Source: an uncultured Clostridia bacterium (lineage in GTDB: Bacteria; Bacillota; Clostridia; Christensenellales; Aristaeellaceae). From it: 55,410 bases of DNA. Below, in pieces: positions 52,088 through 55,410 of the stretch. The stretch is taken from assembly GCA_946411525.1 (NCBI GenBank), contig CAMKEI010000008.1:1-55410 (forward strand), given 5' to 3'. Below the pieces are notes generated by a model. That model was given only the letters and a program-made list of their open reading frames with translations, did no database searches and was not told the DNA's origin. Both the position numbers and the translations under genes were made by a program. Positions within the stretch are counted from its first letter, which is position 1; each line of letters opens with the position of its first letter.

Positions 52088-52116
52088 TTGACAAGCGGCG
52101 GCCCGGCGTATAAAAT
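52088..52116 (+). promoter_or_regulatory. Promoter of the mannan/mannose operon
   Basis: TTGACA (52088-52093), a 17-bp spacer and TAAAAT (52111-52116). The operator palindrome begins 12 bp downstream, covering the probable transcription start. Confidence 0.7.
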
Positions 52117-52128
52117 AAGCTCGTCAAA

Positions 52129-52161
52129 AGGTTAACATGTTAACTTAACAAAAATGTTAAC
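52129..52161. promoter_or_regulatory. Operator GTTAACATGTTAAC plus extra half-site
   Basis: A perfect 14-bp palindrome (52131-52144) lies in a nearly symmetric 18-bp context, followed by a further GTTAAC at 52156-52161. The same palindrome occurs at 54306-54323, so one repressor probably controls both units. LacI-type is the likeliest class. Confidence 0.65.
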
Positions 52162-52190
52162 AGACACAGAACCGCCCGGGAAAGGACCAG

Positions 52191-53159
52191 GTGAAAAAGG
52201 ACATGAAGATCAGAGGATTTACCTACGGATATGACGGAAAGCGCGGGGATTACCTGACACCGGAAGCGGCCCTGTCCATTGACCGGCTGGCTGCTCTCGG
52301 CGGGGACTGGGCGGCCCTGGCATTCACGGTCTGCCAGGAAACATATCATTCCACGCAGATCCGGCCGGATTACCGGTTCACGGTGACGGACCGGGATGTG
52401 GCGACAGCGGTGAGCCGCCTGCACGGCGACGGGCTGAAAGTCTGCATGAAGCCGATCGTGAACTGCCTGGACGGAGTCTGGCGCGCAAACATTGATTTCC
52501 CGGAACGGGAATGGGGCGAGGGCGACTACTGGCAGGAATGGTTTTCATCCTACAAGGCCTTCCTCTGCCACTATGCGGAGATCGCGGAGGAGACCGGCTG
52601 CGAGATGTTCTGCGTCGGGTGTGAGATGCTCGGTACCGAGAAGCAAGAAGCGCTCTGGCGGCAGACCATCGCCGCGGTCCGGGAGATCTACCACGGGCCG
52701 CTGGTCTACAATACCAACCACGGCAAGGAAAAGAACGTCAGCTGGTGGGACGCGGTGGACTATATCGGTACATCCGCCTATTTCCGGGTGGCGGACAGAC
52801 CCGGCGCTTCCGCGGAAGAAATGAAGGAACAGTGGGACAGATACAAGGCGCAGCTGGCGGAGATTTCCCGGCTGAACGGCGGCAAGCAGATCATCTTCAT
52901 GGAGATCGGCTGCCGCAGCGCGCTCGGCTGCGCGATGATGCCCTATGACTTTTCCCACAGGGAATTCCCCTACAGTGAGGAGGAACAGGCGAATTTTTAT
53001 GAATCCTGCTTTCGGTCCGTGTGGGAGGAACCGTGGTTCGGCGGCATGTTCTGGTGGGACTGGTATACGAAGCTGCCGGAAACAAAACCGGAAACTGGCT
53101 TTTCCATCGTCGGAAAGCAGGCAGAGAAAGTCGTGAAAGCATGGTACGCGAAGAAATAA
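52191..53159 (+). CDS. Glycoside hydrolase family 113 (beta-mannanase-like)
   Basis: A 322-residue TIM-barrel enzyme. RGFTYGYDGKRGDYLTPEA is the GH113 start, the acid/base Glu lies in CVGCEMLGTE (about residue 150), and the nucleophile in IIFMEIGCRSALG (about residue 240). There is no signal peptide, so it would act on imported manno-oligosaccharides. GTG 52191 is preferred (AAAGGA upstream); ATG 52203 is an alternative but sits too close to its A+G stretch. manA follows. Confidence 0.9.
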   Translation: MKKDMKIRGFTYGYDGKRGDYLTPEAALSIDRLAALGGDWAALAFTVCQETYHSTQIRPDYRFTVTDRDVATAVSRLHGDGLKVCMKPIVNCLDGVWRANIDFPEREWGEGDYWQEWFSSYKAFLCHYAEIAEETGCEMFCVGCEMLGTEKQEALWRQTIAAVREIYHGPLVYNTNHGKEKNVSWWDAVDYIGTSAYFRVADRPGASAEEMKEQWDRYKAQLAEISRLNGGKQIIFMEIGCRSALGCAMMPYDFSHREFPYSEEEQANFYESCFRSVWEEPWFGGMFWWDWYTKLPETKPETGFSIVGKQAEKVVKAWYAKK

Positions 53160-53170
53160 CGGAGGAAAGC

Positions 53171-54133
53171 ATGACAAGCAACGTTGAAGTTTATCCGCTG
53201 ATCATGGAACCTTCCTTCCGGTACGGGCAGAGTACGCCCTGGGGCGGGCACGCGCTGAAAGAGAAATACGGCAAGCACGCGCCGGAAGAAATCACCGGGG
53301 AAAGCCTGGAGATCTCAACGCTGCCCGGCCATGAAAGCCGGGTGACAAACGGCGCGTACCGGGGGAAAAGCCTGCAGGAGGTTTTCACGGCCTGGGGCGA
53401 CTGGCTGACCGGAAAACGGGGAAAGACGTTCCCGCTGATGCTCAAGATCCTCGACGCGCATCAGTGCCTGTCCGTGCAGGTGCATCCGGACGACGCCTAT
53501 GCGATGAAGCACGAAGGAAAACTTGGAAAAAGCGAAGCCTGGTATATCCTGGACGCGGCGCCGGGGGCCCGGCTGGTCTACGGCATCGATACCCGCGGGG
53601 AAAAACTGGACGATATCGTGGAAGCCGGCCGGCTGGAGGAATGCCTTCACTGGGTGGAGGTTAAGCCCGGGGACGTGTTTTATATCCCCAGCGGTACAAT
53701 CCATGCCCTCGGTTCCGGAATCCAGTGTTATGAGATCCAGCAGTCCAGCGACGTGACCTACCGTTTCTGGGACTGGAACCGGGTCGGAAAAGACGGGAAG
53801 CCCCGCGAGCTGCATACCCGGCAGGCGGTTTCCGTATCAAAAGCGGAGCCGCTGTCCCGTATGCCGGAAACGGAAAAAACGGCTTGCGAAGGCGGGGAGA
53901 TCACGAGACTGGTCTGCGACCCGCATTTCCGGCTGGATGCTGTGGATGTGGACGGCACCTGGACGCTGCCGTCCGGCCGGATGCAGTTTCTGACACCAAC
54001 GGTACCCTGCACGCTGCAATGGGGAACCCACAGCCATGAACTGACGGCATACCGGAGTGTGCTGGTTCCGGCACGGATGGAGAACGTGAGCATTTCCGGT
54101 CATGGCCGGATCCTGGTATCAAGCACCCTGTAA
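53171..54133 (+). CDS. manA: Mannose-6-phosphate isomerase (type I, short form)
   Basis: A 320-residue cupin-type isomerase with the zinc ligands in SVQVHPDDAYA (about residue 100), KSEAWYILDA (Glu) and IPSGTIHALGSG (His), and the substrate-binding DVTYRFWDWNR. It converts mannose-6-P to fructose-6-P. The ATG at 53171 follows GGAGGAAAGC, 11 bp after the GH113 stop. Together they make a two-gene mannan unit. Confidence 0.94.
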   Translation: MTSNVEVYPLIMEPSFRYGQSTPWGGHALKEKYGKHAPEEITGESLEISTLPGHESRVTNGAYRGKSLQEVFTAWGDWLTGKRGKTFPLMLKILDAHQCLSVQVHPDDAYAMKHEGKLGKSEAWYILDAAPGARLVYGIDTRGEKLDDIVEAGRLEECLHWVEVKPGDVFYIPSGTIHALGSGIQCYEIQQSSDVTYRFWDWNRVGKDGKPRELHTRQAVSVSKAEPLSRMPETEKTACEGGEITRLVCDPHFRLDAVDVDGTWTLPSGRMQFLTPTVPCTLQWGTHSHELTAYRSVLVPARMENVSISGHGRILVSSTL

Positions 54134-54153
54134 AACAGAAAAGAACAAGAAAC

Positions 54154-54180
54154 AGCCCTGCGGAAGCGGGGCTTCTTTTT
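54154..54180 (+). terminator. Intrinsic terminator after manA
   Basis: AGCCCTGC / GCGGGGCT (one G-T pair) with a GGAA loop, then TTCTTTTT. It separates the mannan unit from the next promoter. Confidence 0.8.
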
Positions 54181-54184
54181 GTTT

Positions 54185-54202
54185 GTTAACTAATTTGTTA
54201 AC
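54185..54202. promoter_or_regulatory. Auxiliary GTTAAC half-sites
   Basis: Two GTTAAC hexamers spaced by six bases lie about 115 bp upstream of the main GTTAACATGTTAAC operator at 54306. They may be an auxiliary site for looping by the same repressor. Confidence 0.4.
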
Positions 54203-54265
54203 CTATAAAACAACAACAGATGCGCAGGAAAAGGAAAAAAAACTTCAAAAATTGCAAAAATGGGC

Positions 54266-54294
54266 TTGACAAGGCCGAAAGTGACAGCTAATAT
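54266..54294 (+). promoter_or_regulatory. Promoter of the second solute-binding protein gene
   Basis: TTGACA (54266-54271), a 17-bp spacer and TAATAT (54289-54294), with the operator palindrome starting 12 bp downstream, the same geometry as at 52088. Confidence 0.7.
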
Positions 54295-54305
54295 ATAAAC
54301 AACAG

Positions 54306-54323
54306 AGGTTAACATGTTAACCT
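54306..54323. promoter_or_regulatory. Operator palindrome AGGTTAACATGTTAACCT
   Basis: A perfect 18-bp palindrome just after the probable transcription start of the binding-protein gene. It shares the GTTAACATGTTAAC core with 52131-52144. Confidence 0.7.
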
Positions 54324-54344
54324 AACAAATAAGGAGGAGAACCC

Positions 54345-55410
54345 ATGAAGAAACTGATTTCCCTGATCCTGGCCCTGTGCCTGGTCCTCGGTATGGCTTC
54401 TTTTGCCGCCGCGGATGAAGAACTGCCCACCTTTGACCAGATCGTGCTGGGCGAGAACACCGACCTGACGGCGAAGATCCATTTCGCCTATCATCGCACG
54501 GATATCCCTGAAAAACTGGAAGGCTATGTGGCCGAGTTCCAAAAGATCTATCCCAATGTCGAGATCGAATATGAACTGATCACCGATTACGCCGAGAACG
54601 CCCTGATGCGGGTCGGTAATACGGACTGGACGATCATGGGCATTCCCACCGTCCAGAAAGACGAGCTGTCCAAGTATTTCGTACCGCTGGGCTCTCTTGA
54701 GACCCTGGGCGGAATGTACAATTTCATGAGCTCCTGGTCCTTTGAAGGCGTGTGCTACGGCATTCCCTCCACAGGCAATGCCAACGGCGTCCTGTATAAC
54801 AAGCGGATCTTCGCGGAAGCCGGCGTGACCGAGCTGCCCAAGACGCCCGATGAATTCATTGCCGCCCTGAAGGCTGTGAAGGAAAAGACCGACGCCATCC
54901 CGCTGTACACCAACTATGCCGCCGGCTGGACCATGGGCGCCTGGGACGCCTATATGGGCGTGGCTGCCACCGGCAAGGATACCTATATGAACCAGGAACT
55001 GCCCCATGCCAAGGATCCCTTCGCGGACCAGGGCAACGGCACCGGCCCCTACGCCGTGTACAAGATCCTGTATGACGCGGCTGCGGAAGGCCTGATCGAA
55101 GACGACTACACCACCACCGACTGGGAAGGCTGCAAGCCGATGCTGAACAACGGCCAGATCGCCGCGATGGTGCTGGGATCCTGGGCCTTCACCCAGATGC
55201 GCGACGCCGAGGGCGGCGAACATCCGGAAGACGTGGGCTACATGGCGTTCCCGATTACCATTGACGGAAAACAGTATGCTCCCGCCGGCGGCGACTACAA
55301 CTTCGCGATCAACGTCCAGGCTTCCTATGAAGAGAAACTAGCTTCCATGTACTATCTGAAGTGGCTGACCCATGAGAGCGGATTCGCCTACAGCGAAGGC
55401 GGCGTGCCGA
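54345..55410 (+). CDS. Extracellular solute-binding protein (family 1), 3' end beyond window
   Basis: A partial gene with 355 codons visible and still open at the window edge. It has a signal peptide (MKKLISLILALCLVLGMASF, cleavage near A-A-A-D) and family 1 segments (VAEFQKIYPNVEIEYELI, SWSFEGVCYGIPSTGNANGV, VLYNKRIFAEAGVTELPKTP, GQIAAMVLGSW). AAGGAGGAG precedes the ATG. By shared operator and proximity it is probably the binding protein of a manno-oligosaccharide importer whose permeases lie beyond the window. Confidence 0.9.
   Translation, partial: MKKLISLILALCLVLGMASFAAADEELPTFDQIVLGENTDLTAKIHFAYHRTDIPEKLEGYVAEFQKIYPNVEIEYELITDYAENALMRVGNTDWTIMGIPTVQKDELSKYFVPLGSLETLGGMYNFMSSWSFEGVCYGIPSTGNANGVLYNKRIFAEAGVTELPKTPDEFIAALKAVKEKTDAIPLYTNYAAGWTMGAWDAYMGVAATGKDTYMNQELPHAKDPFADQGNGTGPYAVYKILYDAAAEGLIEDDYTTTDWEGCKPMLNNGQIAAMVLGSWAFTQMRDAEGGEHPEDVGYMAFPITIDGKQYAPAGGDYNFAINVQASYEEKLASMYYLKWLTHESGFAYSEGGVP

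Noticed and set aside
1-55410. CRISPR arrays, tRNA or rRNA genes, insertion sequences
   Set aside because: No regularly spaced repeats, tRNA-like cloverleaf ends or transposase motifs were seen on reading both strands.

Overview
The window looks like a chromosomal segment of a G+C-rich, anaerobic gut or rumen Bacillota (Clostridia or Christensenellales-like). The evidence is strong AGGAGG-type ribosome sites, TTGACA-N17-TATAAT-type promoters, solute-binding-protein transporters, uronate and pectin catabolism, and a fermentative bacterial microcompartment (BMC). The taxonomic placement is inference. I see no rRNA, tRNA, CRISPR array, intact transposase or integrase.

Layout. (1) 1-1460: a terminator, a 223-bp fragment of the guaA 3' end (minus strand), and a beheaded helical-repeat gene. 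(2) 1529-21444: a catabolic BMC island. A ribose-type ABC transporter (minus strand) diverges from a plus-strand operon: class II aldolase with a C-terminal encapsulation helix, CoA-disulfide-reductase-like flavoprotein, a CoA-transferase-like pair, 5-methylthioribose kinase (MtnK), MTR-1-P isomerase (MtnA), PduL-type phosphotransacylase, acylating aldehyde dehydrogenase, two BMC-H shell proteins, an RbsD/FucU mutarotase, DhaK- and DhaL-like proteins, a LacI regulator and four BMC-P vertex proteins. A convergent PfkB kinase and an iron alcohol dehydrogenase follow. The parts fit a compartment for a 5-deoxypentose or 5-methylthiopentose: import, C1 phosphorylation, isomerisation, cleavage to DHAP plus a volatile or toxic aldehyde, then oxidation to acyl-CoA and acyl-phosphate, with the alcohol dehydrogenase as redox sink. 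(3) 21445-22137: gene-free sequence and a second guaA 3' fragment (155 bp), which abuts a truncated rhaA. (4) 22137-49999: a rhamnose and pectin locus. It holds rhaA', rhaD, a cupin, a polysaccharide deacetylase, uxaB-uxaA-eda-kdgK-uxaC, a TIM-barrel protein, GH28, kduI-kduD, an ABC importer, a MATE-GH105 fusion, GH43, an ankyrin-GH43 fusion, a serine hydrolase, an AraC regulator, a pectinesterase and a frameshifted MFS transporter. (5) 50000-50890: low-G+C decayed sequence. (6) 50891-51877: intact but short guaA, lacking the glutaminase domain. (7) 52191-end: a mannan/mannose operon (GH113, manA) and a solute-binding protein gene that runs off the window, sharing GTTAAC palindromic operators.

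Two things stand out. The first is the BMC with MtnK and MtnA, whose likely substrate is a 5-deoxy- or 5-methylthio-ribose. The second is the three direct repeats of the guaA 3' end (50891, 21983, 122), which bracket the pectin and BMC regions as two tandem cargo blocks. This matches stepwise accretion at the guaA 3' end, a known genomic-island site, but no recombinase is left. The pectin enzymes lack visible signal peptides, so that pathway appears to work on imported oligosaccharides inside the cell.
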